NCBI GenBank assembly: GCA_027605045.1
Contig: JAQFWX010000035.1
Location: 248,001-312,000, forward strand
Length of the DNA: 64,000 nucleotides
From: Phallus indusiatus
Lineage: Eukaryota > Basidiomycota > Agaricomycetes > Phallales > Phallaceae
Direction: 5' to 3'
Shown here: in pieces, positions 35,912-47,754 of the stretch
How positions within the stretch are numbered: the stretch's first letter is position 1
Layout of the letters: each line of letters opens with the position of its first letter
Translations under genes and position numbers: made by a program
Notes under the pieces: generated by a model
The model's input: the letters and a program-made list of their open reading frames with translations, nothing else
The model's database searches: none
Told to the model about the DNA's origin: nothing

Positions 35912-36812
35912 ATGTATCATCTCCTCACAGGTTTTCATGAATACCTAACAAGGTAGAGAACCTAGTTTCGTTCACTCAGCACTTAGATTTAATTGTGACT
36001 TTTACAGGAAAGATGAGTATTCGATCCTGATTTTGGGTCTTGCTGGAGCGGGAAAAACGGTGCTTTTCCAAGTCCATCAAATGGCGAGGTCTCTTCACTA
36101 AACAACATTGAAACAAGACCCTCCTTGAACGGATAAAAAGCACCTACAACCAGACGAACATGTTATCTCCCGACAAGATTACACCAACAGTCGGACAAAA
36201 TGGCATGTATAGCAGCTACTTGTGTCTCTAACGGCTTAACATTTTCCAAGTGGGGAAAATTATATTATCATCCAGTATTCTTCAATTTTGGGATTTAGGA
36301 GGGCAAACGAGTATAAGAAGCATTTGGAATCGATACTATTCCCAGTGTCACGCCGTCGCATACGTTGTCGACGCCCTAGATCGCAAAAACCTGGATGAAG
36401 GATGGGAAGTTTTTAGTAAGTGAAATTCGTTTCTTTCTAGAACAAGCTCAAAACGTCTCACATCTTCTTAAAGATAAAGTTTTATCTGATCCTCAAATAT
36501 TAGATATTCCGCTCCTCCTCCTTGCTAATAAACAAGACAGTCCAGAAAGTCTATCTGCGGGAGAAATTCGAGAGTCTTATGAAGCATGGTGGCAAGCCAA
36601 GCTAAAAGATGACTCCACCGATGCCACCAAGATATCGCCAGAGAGAGTTGCCAGCTTACAAGTTATTGGTATATCAGCCCTTAACGGGTATGTCGATTGA
36701 TTTCTCAATCTCTCAGTCGGGTAATATTTTACTTAATTTTGCAAAAAGAGAGGGTATAAGGGAAGCAATCGACTGGCTTTTCTTAAGAGTGCAAAATACA
36801 AGTCGTCACTGA
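35912..36812 (+). CDS. ARFRP1: Arf-related GTPase, ARFRP1 / yeast Arl3 type
   Basis: A small GTPase that recruits Arl1 and golgins to the trans-Golgi. Starts MYHLLTGFHEYLTRKDEYSI with no Gly2, as in ARFRP1/Arl3 (which are N-acetylated rather than myristoylated). P-loop GLAGAGKT; a splice (ACG|gtgctt...aag|ACC) continues as TLLERIKSTYNQ, then ITPTVGQN in switch I, a probable GC-AG intron (AATG|gcatgt...ccaag|TGG), FWDLGGQTSIRSIWNRYYSQ (switch II), LLLANKQD, and GISALNGEGIREAIDWLF. The P-loop has Ala-Gly where nearly all Arf-family members carry Asp-Asn or Asp-Ala. At ESLSAGEIRESYEAWWQAKL and the next ~15 residues the protein is somewhat longer than animal ARFRP1. Last codons CGT CAC TGA. Confidence 0.87.
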
Positions 36813-36875
36813 GCTTTAAAATAGTCATATTTCCAAAAGTACTACCAATAAATCAACAGTGGAATAAATGGATAA

Positions 36876-38310
36876 TCAATTCAGTGTGATGCTTTGCAGC
36901 TTTTCTAATACTGGAGGTATAACACCTTTTGTCCATCCCAAAAAGATCAAAGGAAGTAAAGCAACAATAAGTAGCTTAAATCCACCAATCTTTGCCAGCT
37001 CCACAACCGTTCGAAAGTAGTAGAGCACCTTAGAGTAACCCCTTGTAGAGATATTAATTGCTCACGCTTAGCAGAAAAGATCAACTATGACTTACATCAG
37101 AAGCGTTTCAGCTCTATCACTCAGTAACTGATAAACACCGGTATCAAGAGCAAAGTGTTCACGATCAAGTCGAAATGTTTCTCCGTGGTCAGGTAATGTG
37201 TACACGGCACCGTTCGTGTTAGAGTTGGCATCAGTGGCAGCTTTCACTATAGCTCCGGCTACCCTTTCGACAGGGGTTAAAGGTATTCCCGCAAGGAAGA
37301 TTTTGAGAGGAGTTATTAGTATCCTCGTATCTTGAAAGAGAAGGAGAGATGGACGGTATTAAATACGTAAGTTGTTCCGGAAGCGCGGGATTTTAGCTGA
37401 CCTGCGAACCATGGACATATAGTCGTGATACGAATTTTGTCGCTATAAATGCCATATAACGATCTTTGTAGGCCAATGATGGCATGTTTTGAAGTGGTAT
37501 ATAATGTGCCGAAAGGTATACCTACGAAAGAGGCTGAACTCATAGTCAATGATAGGTATTTTCACATGAACGAGCAAAACACCAACACATGGAGCCGATC
37601 AAAACTAAAGATTTCAATGCCCCGGGTTGATGGTCCAGAAGTAAATAATGCTGAGCCAAATAAGTTGCTAGAAGGAATCGAGGTTTGAGAAAAATGGCGT
37701 AATCAAGTTGAAACAAGCTTTACTGTATAATACTCCTTTGATATTAACATCCATTGTAAGTAGATTTGGTTTAACAGGGACGTTGTTCGCGTCGACTTCT
37801 GCTGGGGCAAAGGACCCTTTTTCGACGATACCCGCGTTGGCAACCACTACGTCTACGGCGCCGTGTTCTTCTATTATCCTTTGGAAGAGCTTGAGCTGTT
37901 GTTCCCAAGATGTCACGTCGCAGGTGTGGGCAATAGCTTGACTAATTGAGAATTTAGTCAACAACTACAAAACATCTTAGAAGGTGAGTCATTGAAACCT
38001 TCCCAATTCCTCTATCTCATTGACAACTTTCTCTGCACCTTTAGTGTCGCGGTCAGCAATAACTAGTTTAGCCCTAGCTGGCCGTCAGTCATATGATACA
38101 AAAGCCTTGTAAAAGAAAAACCGAGTCACCCATGACGCGCGAAGATGAGTGCGGAAGCTCGTCCAAAGCCGCTGGCCGCGCCTGCGAAGGGGTCCAATTA
38201 ATAAAAAAAACCCTGAAATATAACGCTAAAAACACACCTGTAACGAGAACGACTTTGCCTCGTACTCTCTCTGCATCACTTAAGAGTTCGTTATCTGGTA
38301 TACTGGTCAT
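36876..38310 (-). CDS. Short-chain dehydrogenase/reductase with C-terminal membrane anchor
   Basis: An NAD(P)-dependent oxidoreductase of the classical SDR fold. Starts MTSIPDNELLSDAERVRGKV; the Rossmann motif TGAASGFGRASALIFARHG is rebuilt across an intron, followed by LVIADRD, CDVTSWEQQLKLF, VVVANAGIVEKGS (NAG motif) and the catalytic GSMASFVGIPFGTLYTTSKH (Ser and YxxxK). The C-terminus carries a hydrophobic stretch KLLIVALLPLIFLGWTKG followed by VIPPVLEKLQ, suggesting anchoring in the ER or lipid-droplet membrane. The substrate is unknown; 15-hydroxyprostaglandin-dehydrogenase-like and sterol/lipid SDRs share this layout. Divergent from the CLC gene. Confidence 0.85.
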
Positions 38311-38733
38311 GATGGCGCGCCGGAAGGCTAACTCGGGCTTTTAGGTGTTATTCGGTGCTACAGGTCCGGTGTGTGTTTATTGTCACTCGTGATATTTTGA
38401 GCATACGTCCAAACGGAGAAGTCAGGCCATTTTCACCTGCTGCTATCATTCCGACAATCGTAACATTGTGCTCAAGACAGCTCAAAATTCGAGCGAATAG
38501 CCGAATAGAAACCTGAGATTCAACCTGAATAACGGCAACAATAACAGAACGATTATTCTCAAGCTGAGAAAATCCACATTCACAGCTTGTAGAACTAGAG
38601 CTTAAATTGTTCAGTCTCAGCTCAGTGTTTTCCTGCCGTGACAATGCCAACTAGTAGTACCTGCAACTTACAAGCGCTCATCTTCGAGGTACTTTGTACC
38701 AGCTCATTAGTACTCTAGTCCTTTAGTGGTGGC
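38311..38733. other. Divergent intergenic region, SDR / CLC antiporter
   Basis: 423 bp between two opposite start codons. The minus-strand open frame at 38348-38650 has no recognisable features. Presumably two promoters; no clear TATA box seen. Confidence 0.45.
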
Positions 38734-41700
38734 ATGCGACGAGAGTCTTCCGCCTTTCAACAAAGATATGAGGAAGGTTTTGAAGAAATAAGGTAATGTT
38801 GTAATTTCTCATTTGCAAAATACGTGCAAAAGTCTTAAAGTATACAGACGTTACGAAGGTAATGAGGTCTGAACTGTATCTTCAATCTAATCGTTCATTG
38901 ATTTTGCAAAGACTTTAGTACAATAGGTTCGGTTTATTCGTTTCACCTGCGTCGATTCTTCAAACCAATCTTTCGCTACAGATTGGATTGAGGATTCTTT
39001 ATTAGAACGTAACAGGCGTTTGCATCGCTTTCAGGAAGAATTGTTGTCAGATAATACGCATGCTCCCTTTTCATGGCATTCAATTTCATCCAACGTGGCC
39101 CGCTCTATCAAAGATGGGCAGGGCTGGTTTATTATAAGTCTTGCTGGTATGTTTATCTCGGCTCCAAACTCCTCCGAGTCGTCCTTACTTTCGTTATAGG
39201 CATTTGCATAGGCATTAACGCCGCTATAATCTCCATCATCACCGTGTGGCTTTCGGACATGAAAACCGGGTACTGTAAAGATGCGTGGTGGTTGAATCGA
39301 CAATTTTGCTGTTGGGAGGTTGACCTAGAAGAAGGCAATTGCCCCTCGTGGAGACTCTGGGGTTTCTATACCCCCGAAAAATGGATTATATATGTATTAT
39401 TCGCTGTGAGTTTCCCTTTCTCGGCCGCTATGAGCTCTCAGGACTTATTTTTATGACAGATTCTCTTCTCTTTCCTCTCAGCCTCCCTCGTGAAAACATT
39501 TGCCCGTTATGCCGCTGGTTCGGGAATATCAGAAATAAAATGTATTATAGCAGGATTCGTAATGAAAAGTTACTTGGGAGGTTGGACGTTGTTCATAAAA
39601 AGTCTAACTCTGGTGAGGCGAACGATTTGCACTATGATTTTTGTTTGCTGATCTTCTGATCGCTATCAGCCTTTAATTATCGCTTCTGGTCTCTCTGTTG
39701 GAAAAGAAGGGCCTTCTGTTCACGTGGCTTGCTGCATTGGAAACTCGGTCGCTAGATTATTCACCACGTATTCTCGTAATCAAGGTAAATCATAGATTTA
39801 GGAGTGGGCTTAAGGAGGTTCATTGTCTTCATAGAAAAAATGCGTGAAATTCTTTTGGCTGCCAGCGCAGCCGGCGTTGCAGTGGCGTTTGGGTCCCCTA
39901 TAGGCGGCGTTTTATTTTCTATCGAGGTAGCCTGGTCTTATCCATTGAATTTGATCTCCACTCTGAAGGATGTACCAAGGAAATGAGCCATAATTTTAGC
40001 ATCAAAACTACGTGGCGAAGTTTCTTTTGTGCTCTTGTTGCCACGGCTACTTTATCTGTCAGTTTCTGCACTCGCTTCTAAGCCGAACCTATTCACGGCA
40101 TCTTATCAGGCGATGAATCCATTCAGAACTGGAAAGCTTGTACTCTTTCAAGTCACGTATGATCGTGATTGGCACTTTTTCGAGATCGTGTTCTTTATTA
40201 TTTTGGGGATATTCGGTGTAGGTCCTTCTCTCATATTGGATATAATTTCTTTTCAGACTTGGTTTGTTTAGGGTCTTTATGGTGTGCTCGTAACAAAACT
40301 AAACCTTCAAGTTGCTGCATTCCGTCGTAAATATCTGACTAATTACGGCGTTTTGGAGGTTGTCGTGCTTGCCGCTATTACGGCCTTAGTAGGGTATTTC
40401 AATCGATTCTTGCAGATTGACATGACAGAAAGTTTGTCCGTTCTATTCCGGGAATGTGACAATGGAGGCGATTACTATGGTCTTTGCCAGTACGCCATAA
40501 ATTCTGCATGTTTATCCTTGTTCCTAATTGTCCAAGAACGACTTATCAATGGCGCATGGCCAACTCCTTGCTATTGGCCACTGTGTTCCGGATTGTGTTC
40601 GTAATTCTTTCGTACGGATCCAAAGTACCCGCCGGCATATTCGTTCCCTCTATGGCAATCGGTGCGACATTCGGAAGAATGGTCGGTATAATCGTTAAGG
40701 CAATTTATAGGTTTGTATATGAGTATCTCTCAATGTTATTTTTGGAAGTCTGTGTTTGACTATTTTCTTAGAGCCTATCCGCAATCTGGATGGTTCGCTG
40801 TTTGTCAACCAGACATACCATGTATAACCCCCGGTACATATGCATTCCTGGGCGCTGCTGCGGCTTTAGGGTGAATATTTTGGGCATTTTTTTGATGCAC
40901 TCATTGATCGGGTTTGAAGGGGTGTGATGCGACTGACTGTTTGTGTCGTGGTTATCATGTTCGAACTAACCGGCGCCCTGACGTATATTCTTCCCACCAT
41001 GGCAAGTAATTTAGTTACATACTTATCAACAAATTATGCTCAAGTCAGATCAGATAGTTCTTCTTGTCACAAAGGCAGTCGGCGACTTTTTTGGAGGCGC
41101 TGGGATCGCGGATGAATTAATCCGATTCAATGGATATCCACTACTGGAGAAAAAAGAGCACTCCTTCAATATACCAGGTAACTATTGTAATATAGATGCC
41201 GAATTGGGAAATGATACAATTTTTTTCTAGTCTCCAGGGTCATGACGACAGAACTGCATACCTTACAAGCAGTAGGAATGACGCTAGTAGATGTTGGTAC
41301 GTACGCCCGTGTAGATTTTTTGATCTAGTTGATGATTTTTATATCGTTAGAACGCGTTCTTCAAGAAACCGAGGTGAAGGGGTTTCCAATTGTTTCCTCT
41401 GATGGCCGAAACTCCTTGGAAGGCTATTTAGGTCGAAACGAACTTGAATATGTTATAAGTAATGAACCTCGTTTATTTCGGCGTATCTATACTGAGTGTT
41501 CTATAGGGAAAATGCGTCGCAATCATGATCCAGTACCAGAAACACCCTGTAATTTTTCTATCGAAGCTGCGTCCCGGCGCAACGAGAACATTCCAGCTAC
41601 AGGAACAGCTTTGGGAATTGACGATGATTGCGACAACTTCATTCAATCTGCTACTTCAGATACTGGCATCAACATGTGGCTATGGGTAAACCAGGTATGT

Positions 41701-42081
41701 ATGCGGCGTATCCATAATAGATTTCTGACCTGTCGGTAGACACCCTTAACTGTTTCTCCTCATCTTCCGTTGGAGGTAGTGGTGCAACTCTTTAAACGAA
41801 TGGGGTAAGGATCCCGTTGACTTGTATAGTCATCACATCGTGTCTCATCTTGTTTCACTAATAGACCCCGGGTAATTCTGGTGGAAACACGCGGTGTTCT
41901 CGTTGGATTAATCACAGTCAAGGATGTCTTGAAATTCATCGCATTGGAGGAACGTGGTTCGACGTTATCTTTGGACTCTCAGAGAAACTCGGGAGAAATC
42001 TATGAAGAAGCTTCAATGTGGTTCTCTCATCTTATCGATCGTACTTTCTCTCGTGTTCGAAGTCTAATGTCTCCAAATTGA
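38734..42081 (+). CDS. CLC-type chloride/proton antiporter, Gef1/CLC-A-like
   Basis: An intracellular voltage-gated Cl-/H+ exchanger of the Golgi/endosome/vacuole type. [20 protein letters not shown] leads, through two micro-exons (38848-38858, 11 nt; 38912-38926, 15 nt), into [19 protein letters not shown]. The membrane core shows [20 protein letters not shown] (fungal variant of GSGIPE), [17 protein letters not shown] with the gating Glu, [19 protein letters not shown] with the proton Glu, and [19 protein letters not shown]. Two CBS domains follow ([19 protein letters not shown]... and [20 protein letters not shown]). Both glutamates argue for an antiporter rather than a channel. More than a dozen introns; the start could lie in a further upstream exon. 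Confidence 0.9.
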
Positions 42082-42426
42082 AATATTTCATGATCCAACT
42101 TGCACAATCTTAGTGTGTTTGTTGACTATTTATCTCCTACCCGATATTGTTACTTTCATCCTGTCATCGATATCGATGAGATTCATTTTGAGGGTGCGTT
42201 GAGAGTAACAAAATGAAGTGATGCCAAGCTATGAAAAGAAATGGAATAGCACCAATTTGATTATCTGATGTAAAATCTATGGCCGACGATGCCAGATGGG
42301 ATCTCTGACCCTAGAATTTGCACCTGTGTTTGCCAGGTGATATCCGCCGCTCGTGAATTTGCAAAGGATTTAAAAGGGCGGCGATTGACAAGTAACCATC
42401 CTTCACTCCTGTACTCAATTTGTAAA
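42082..42426. other. Intergenic region between CLC and DM9-protein genes
   Basis: 345 bp. An in-frame ATG at 42289 could extend the next gene by 46 residues, but that stretch lacks features and would put sequence ahead of the CBM that normally begins at the N-terminus. No gene supported. Confidence 0.45.
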
Positions 42427-43951
42427 ATGGTTCAACCTTGGTGTCCCGGAACAAGCTACCAGTTTGGTGCTGTCGTTGAAGTAAGTTGAAGCTCGTTTTC
42501 AAGTGCTACGTCTCACTGTAATTTGAACGACTACTTCTAGTATGAAGGTGAGATCTGAGTAATTCTGTCAATTCTTTGATCTGAGCGCGTGCTATTCCAA
42601 AGGCTGCAGATATAAGATAATTCAACCCCACACGAGTCAGGTATGCCTGTAATCATCTGTTATAGAATATGTACTGAAAAGCTTTGCTTTGAAGGGTGAT
42701 TGGACCCCTCCAGCAACCCCAGGTCAGTCAACTAACGTCCAAACGAGTACCTGATATAACCCCCAACAGCATTGTGGGGTCGAATCCCCAATGAGGATCA
42801 TCAGGAGTATCATGAGCATCGCGAGCAGCATTACCAAGAGGCCCCAAGATACGAGGAAAAGCCATTAATTCAACCCCAAACGTCTGCCCCCCCACCCCAG
42901 CAGCAGCCAGAGAAACACTGGTACGATTTGGACGACAAGCAAAAGAAGACATTGGAAGTGAGTGTCATTGATATTATTTATATTCAATAGGTCAGACTAA
43001 AATGCCGCAATGCAGATTGGGGGCGGTGTGGCAGCAGGAATTGGGTTATTGGCAGCGGGAATTGGAGCCTATCGTCATGTGAGTCATGATACATTGAACC
43101 CAGCCAGATCGTACTTATCGTGATCACGCAGCACGAAAAGAAACAGGAACAGGTATGTTGGATTGGACAAAATAGAAGAAGATAGCAACTTGAAACCTGA
43201 TAATAGCAAAAAGAATTTGCGTGGAGTGCGCAGAAATGGATTGACGATGCGCAAAGACGCACCGAAGAATTCCATCAATACGGTCCGAGGGCACCCACTA
43301 CTTGGTACGACACATCTCAACTCTCTTTCCCCATGATTGAAATTTTCTTCTTAGGGTCTTGGTTCGCGGCAAGCAGATACCATCGAGTGCTATCGTAGCC
43401 GGAAGGATTAACGGTGGTCCTGTGTACATCGCAAGAGCATTCCATGAGGGCGGTATTCGTAAGTGACAGTATGTGCGCTGTGATTAAGAGTCTCGTTTAA
43501 CTGTTCAATGGTAGAGGTCGGCCATGCATGTACTTCATTCCCTAAAGGCGCAAGGATCGGATACGGACACAGTGTTATTGAGGTGAAATTCACTCTCTAG
43601 CGGATAAGGCTTGAAACCGATGAATTCTGTAGCTTGAAACCTACGAGATACTGATCGGAGACAGGACAGCTATTACCTGGGTTGACGCACAAGGCCGATT
43701 TAAACCAGAAAACTTTTCTCAAACCTTCGTGGAAGGAGGAAGAGAAAGCGATGGCACCCCTCTTTATATTGCCATGGTCAACCACCACGATGTTGAGATT
43801 CCGGGTAAGGCCTCAAAGAACTTGGATGGTGAGTGCTGTGTGAACGCGATTCAACTCTCGATCTGAATTTTGAACGCCAACAGGTGCTTTGATCGCATTT
43901 GATGGAACTGAGAAAAGAGGCAAAGAGTATAAAGTTCTAGCATACGTATAA
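42427..43951 (+). CDS. CBM5/12 + glycine-zipper + DM9 (DUF3421) repeat protein
   Basis: A probable carbohydrate-binding protein. The N-terminal CBM5/12-like module reads WCPGTSYQFGAVVEYEG, then CRYKIIQPHTSQ, GDWTPPATPALWGRIP. It is assembled from very short exons: 42541-42547 (7 nt), 42603-42640 (38 nt) and 42695-42722 (28 nt). A Gln/His/Pro-rich linker follows, then a Gly-rich small-residue stretch (IGGGVAAGIGLLAAGIGAYR), a charged stretch, and DM9 repeats: VPVLVRGKQIPSSAIVAGRI-like sequence (from WVLVRGKQIP) with GGPVYIARAFHEGG, FPKGARIGYGHSVIE, LETYEILIGDRTAITWV, GTPLYIAMVNHHD and GALIAFDGTEKRGKEYKVL. DM9 proteins in animals are lectins; the fungal role is unknown. No signal peptide is seen, so it probably acts in the cytoplasm. 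At least ten exons. Confidence 0.8.
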
Positions 43952-44047
43952 AATGCCATTTTGTGATGTGACGAAAGTGATCTCCAAATTGTATGCTGCT
44001 TAGATAAGCTGAATTATAATGTTTACGACTCGGTTCTGTCGTGCCCC

Positions 44048-46349
44048 ATGGATAGGAGCAGTTTGGAAGAAATAATCAAAACAGAAGGGAGCATTCTTTC
44101 TGCTGTCAATCGCTTGCACATTCGACATGGATTTCCCTCTTCATCTATGCAAGAACTGCATCCTTTCGCCGAGGAATATGACGATGTTCAGCCCGTCTTA
44201 CCTCAGTTAACCAACATTATAGACGTAACTTCTCTTATAGCAGTAGCTTTGTTATCTCACGATTCACTGCCAACATCTGACCCAAAGTTGATATCCCTAT
44301 TTCGCCAACATGCTGTCTTAACTCAGGAATTGAATATGGTGATTTACATTTGTTCAGGCTTTTAAACAGAGTTTTTCGGTTGCTCATGACTATTAGGCTG
44401 AAGCCGCTACGCGCTCGAGAATCAAAACCCTTAAAGCACGCAAAGGGTTGATTATGGAGAGGAGATTCCTCCCCGTTTTGTCCGCATCGACGAATGGTTT
44501 ACCACACAATTGGAGAGCTGGGCCCAAGAAGCTGGTATGCAGGTGTACACAGACAGAGAGGCGCAGGACAAGATCACGATTATTTTATCCGGAAAAATAT
44601 TGGTTATGGATATCGAAATAAGAGTTCAATACACGCCTAAACTAAATCTTGACATGATATCCTTGAAAAGCACCCAAGCCTTTCCTTTGGATGCTGCTGC
44701 GGCCACTGCACCTTCCTTACCAACCTCTGGCTCCTTCATTGACGATTTTATTCTCAAGACATTTCGGGAATACCTTTGTGAAATACAAAAGGATTCTGAA
44801 GACATCAGTGTAGAATGTGTCGCCAAGCTCTGCAGAAGTCTGAAGCGAGATTTACATCACCTGATGAAGTTGGACAACCTCGCTCAAAGGGTGCACGAGG
44901 GAGGTTCAAGATGGTTTACGGAAGTTGATGACTTAAGTTCAGTGGCCAAACAATTAGCTCCTAAAGAGGCCGTTAGCGTTGCAAGGTAGCAGTTTGATAT
45001 TTTCCCCAGCAATTATGGTAATTATAGTGGAATTGACGAATTGTTTCAGAGACCTTCAGGTATCACAGGCGCCGTTGGACATCCTTCTAGTTCGGGGACA
45101 TGCTTTACCGTTACCTTATCTACGTATGCTTGCACCTTCTTTTCTTGTTTATGTTTCACCTATGTGTTACCTGGCTTTATCCCGTGCCAGCAAAGGAGTT
45201 GAGAACGATACAAAAATCGACATCCCTTTACATATTTTGGAACAATATCTGGCGAAGGACACCCTACCTAAGGGTTGTATCCTGGCTAATCTGTGTATGC
45301 AACCGTCTTCGCAGCCCCATATAGCCGAAATGGACGGCGATCCACGATTCCCTCTCGTTTCTTTCGAAGAGACCCTGGGGGAAACTGACTTTGACCACAT
45401 CTTACCGATTGATAACGGTCCCGACGCGTGGGTGATAGACTTTGGTTCGGGAGTTGTAATGTCACAGAGTCGAATGTGGGAGCTTCAGGTGCTACTGAAA
45501 CGTACCCCGGACGTTCATGCTTTACCAATAATACCGTTCGCTTATAGTGGAAGTTGGGTGGATCTTCTCGTAAGTGGACATTCTCGGTCAGATACGATAA
45601 TTTTTTCTAAAAATGTTGTTAGATCCAAAAGCCCGATGAACTAATTCCCTGTGAGGCCTATACCAGCGTTTATGTGTGTGCGCTGATCGTATACTTGCAC
45701 CTTAACCGTCCTAATCATATTCGATAGACATCGCCGACACAATCACATCCTCCATTGCATCTCAGACTGACTGTTCCTCAAGAACCCGGATTTATTCTTC
45801 GCAAAATTCGAGTGCAATCGATGCATCAAGCTTGGAGGATTTTTGAAGTAAATATCAATTCGGTCTTTTCTTTGCACTAGCTGATCTCAGACAGATTGTG
45901 AGAGACCAGTCTTGGTATAATAATGCCATACATTCGTGTCAATGGAAGCCAGCAAGCTCGAACGAAAGTGCGCCAAATTCAATCCTTCAAAACTCTTCAT
46001 TAGATGGTATGTGTACATGCAGCTTTCTTGAGTTGCTTATTCGATAGTCTATGCAGATACAAATTCTATGGTACCGAAGTACATCCCTGTCGCTATTTAC
46101 TTCGGACCCCCGACTACTGCTCCATTATATGGACCCTCGTCGCACCGCGAGCACCCGTCCATCTTCTTGGTATTCCCTCAAAGTTCCCCCGGAACGTCAA
46201 TCTCAAACGTGTCAGTTCGGCTGGACACCTCAGCTTCTCATGGCGTAAGAGTGACCGTCAATGGATACCCGGACACAAAAGGACTGGAAGAAATGGTTCG
46301 GAGAGGAGGCATCTTTGGATTACCTGGACAATTATGGAAGGACAAATAA
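44048..46349 (+). CDS. MED1: Probable Mediator complex subunit 1 (Med1)
   Basis: Med1 belongs to the middle module of Mediator and contacts regulators of RNA polymerase II. Support is from overall pattern: an N-terminal helical part (SLEEIIKTEGSILSAVNRLH), ESWAQEAGMQVYTDREAQDK, then ITIILSGKILVMDIEIRVQY and LDMISLKSTQAF, which resemble the Med1 core 'GK.LVLDI......V' strand pattern, followed by FIDDFILKTFREYL. The C-terminal part (IPVAIYFGPPTTAPLYGPSS, VRLDTSASHGVRVTVNGYPD) looks beta-rich. ATG at 44048; stop at 46349, 94 bp from the convergent PPT1 stop. Fungal Med1 diverges fast, so the call is moderate. Confidence 0.6.
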
Positions 46350-46443
46350 CATTTATTTCTTCATCAACATCTGTAATAATTAACATAATGAACCCCATTT
46401 CATGTGTCTGAATTCAATTAATAAATATACATATCGCAACAAG

Positions 46444-47678
46444 TTATTGGACAATTAATCTATCGCGTTGGGGGAAGTAACTGGGACTAAGGACTCCAGC
46501 ATACTCTTGAATAACCGAGGCAAAACATTCCGAATAATGTAGATGTCCGCCTTCACATGCTATGAATTTGATACGGTCTTCTGAATCCAGTTTCTTTAGC
46601 CCTATCCAATCTTCTGTATACAGCGGCTGCTGTCTCAGTGGTATAATGACTGGCTCCTCAGCGACGAGACCGACTGAATTATCCGGTGGAGCATAGGACC
46701 CAAACCAACTGCTTTCCTTAGGGATAACTGTGGCGTCTTCAGTGAAGAGAACAAGAACCAGCTTGTTGAGCGATGCGAGATTCTTAGCATATGTAGGATT
46801 TCGTGACAAAGGTCGCTCGTTGTTGATATCCGCTAAGAAGTTGCTGCTGTCGAGATACTTCTCTATTTGCGAGGAATCGCGGAAATATTGTGCCTGTGAT
46901 TTAAAGAATCATAAACTAGAAAAAGAAAATTAGTTAATTCCAGACATACGGGCACAACGGAATTCTGAATCCAGCTGCTATACACTCCAAATTTGATTAT
47001 GCTCTGAACCGACAGACAAAGGAGATCGCCAGGTTCACAATCTGCTGTTTTTGAAATTCCCATATGCTGGGAACCGAAGGTAATCAAATTATAAACGGGG
47101 GGATCATTAAAACGCTCATTATAGGCTCTCAAGAACTGTCCACCTGTTATGTTTTCATGAGCTGGTGTGACTTAGAGCAGGGATTGTATCATACCTTGTG
47201 AAATGCCTAAAGCATTGAATCCTTGGCTCAGAACTGGAATAGCTTGGAGTTGTTTAGCCACTAGTTCAACTTGATCGTTCACATTTCCAAACTAAATATC
47301 CGAGCTCAAAATAGACACGTATGGACTTTGTTGAATAGCAAAGCATGCGTACCCATGAGGCTTTGCGGTCTGCGGCTTCATCTTCCTCAATATACACAGA
47401 GTAGACTACAATTCCAGGAAACTCAGCCTGCATCTCGGAAGCCAAACTCGCAATTCCACTTGAGTTATATGTATCTCCTGAAAAATGGACGTTCCACAAA
47501 ATGCGAGCCTGAACTTCACGACCAAGACTCACCTAATCCATGCCATATTACAACGGGGAGATATTCGCTGAGACGTGAGGGAGATTGATTGTTAGTATGA
47601 GGTACAACGTAGCCAAATACACTAAGAATCCCAGAAAGTAGGAGTAAAAGGAAGTTTATGGGGTTAACATGCATCATG
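46444..47678 (-). CDS. PPT1: Palmitoyl-protein thioesterase 1
   Basis: A lysosomal/vacuolar alpha/beta hydrolase that removes palmitate from S-acylated proteins. MMHVNPINFLLLLLSGILSV is a clear signal peptide. Then LPVVIWHGLG, IASLASEMQAEFPGIVVYSV, the nucleophile elbow LGISQGGQFLRAY (Ser within GxSxG, rebuilt across an intron at about 47160-47200), PVYNLITFGSQHMGIS, YLDSSNFLADINNE, LVLVLFTEDATVIPKESSWF, and a C-terminal His region EGGHLHYSECF. All are PPT1 family marks; length about 330 residues, normal. It shares a 76-bp bidirectional promoter with MPC2. Confidence 0.92.
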
Positions 47679-47754
47679 CCCCAAAACCTGACAGAGGTCG
47701 CGGAAGCAAATTTTCACTTGAGGTCACCCCACCTCTCTCTTGCTTACTTCGACC
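47679..47754. promoter_or_regulatory. 76-bp bidirectional promoter (PPT1 / MPC2)
   Basis: Opposite start codons separated by 76 bp, with a pyrimidine-rich stretch (CACCCCACCTCTCTCTTGC) just ahead of MPC2. No TATA box. This is the shortest of the divergent promoters in the window. Confidence 0.5.
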
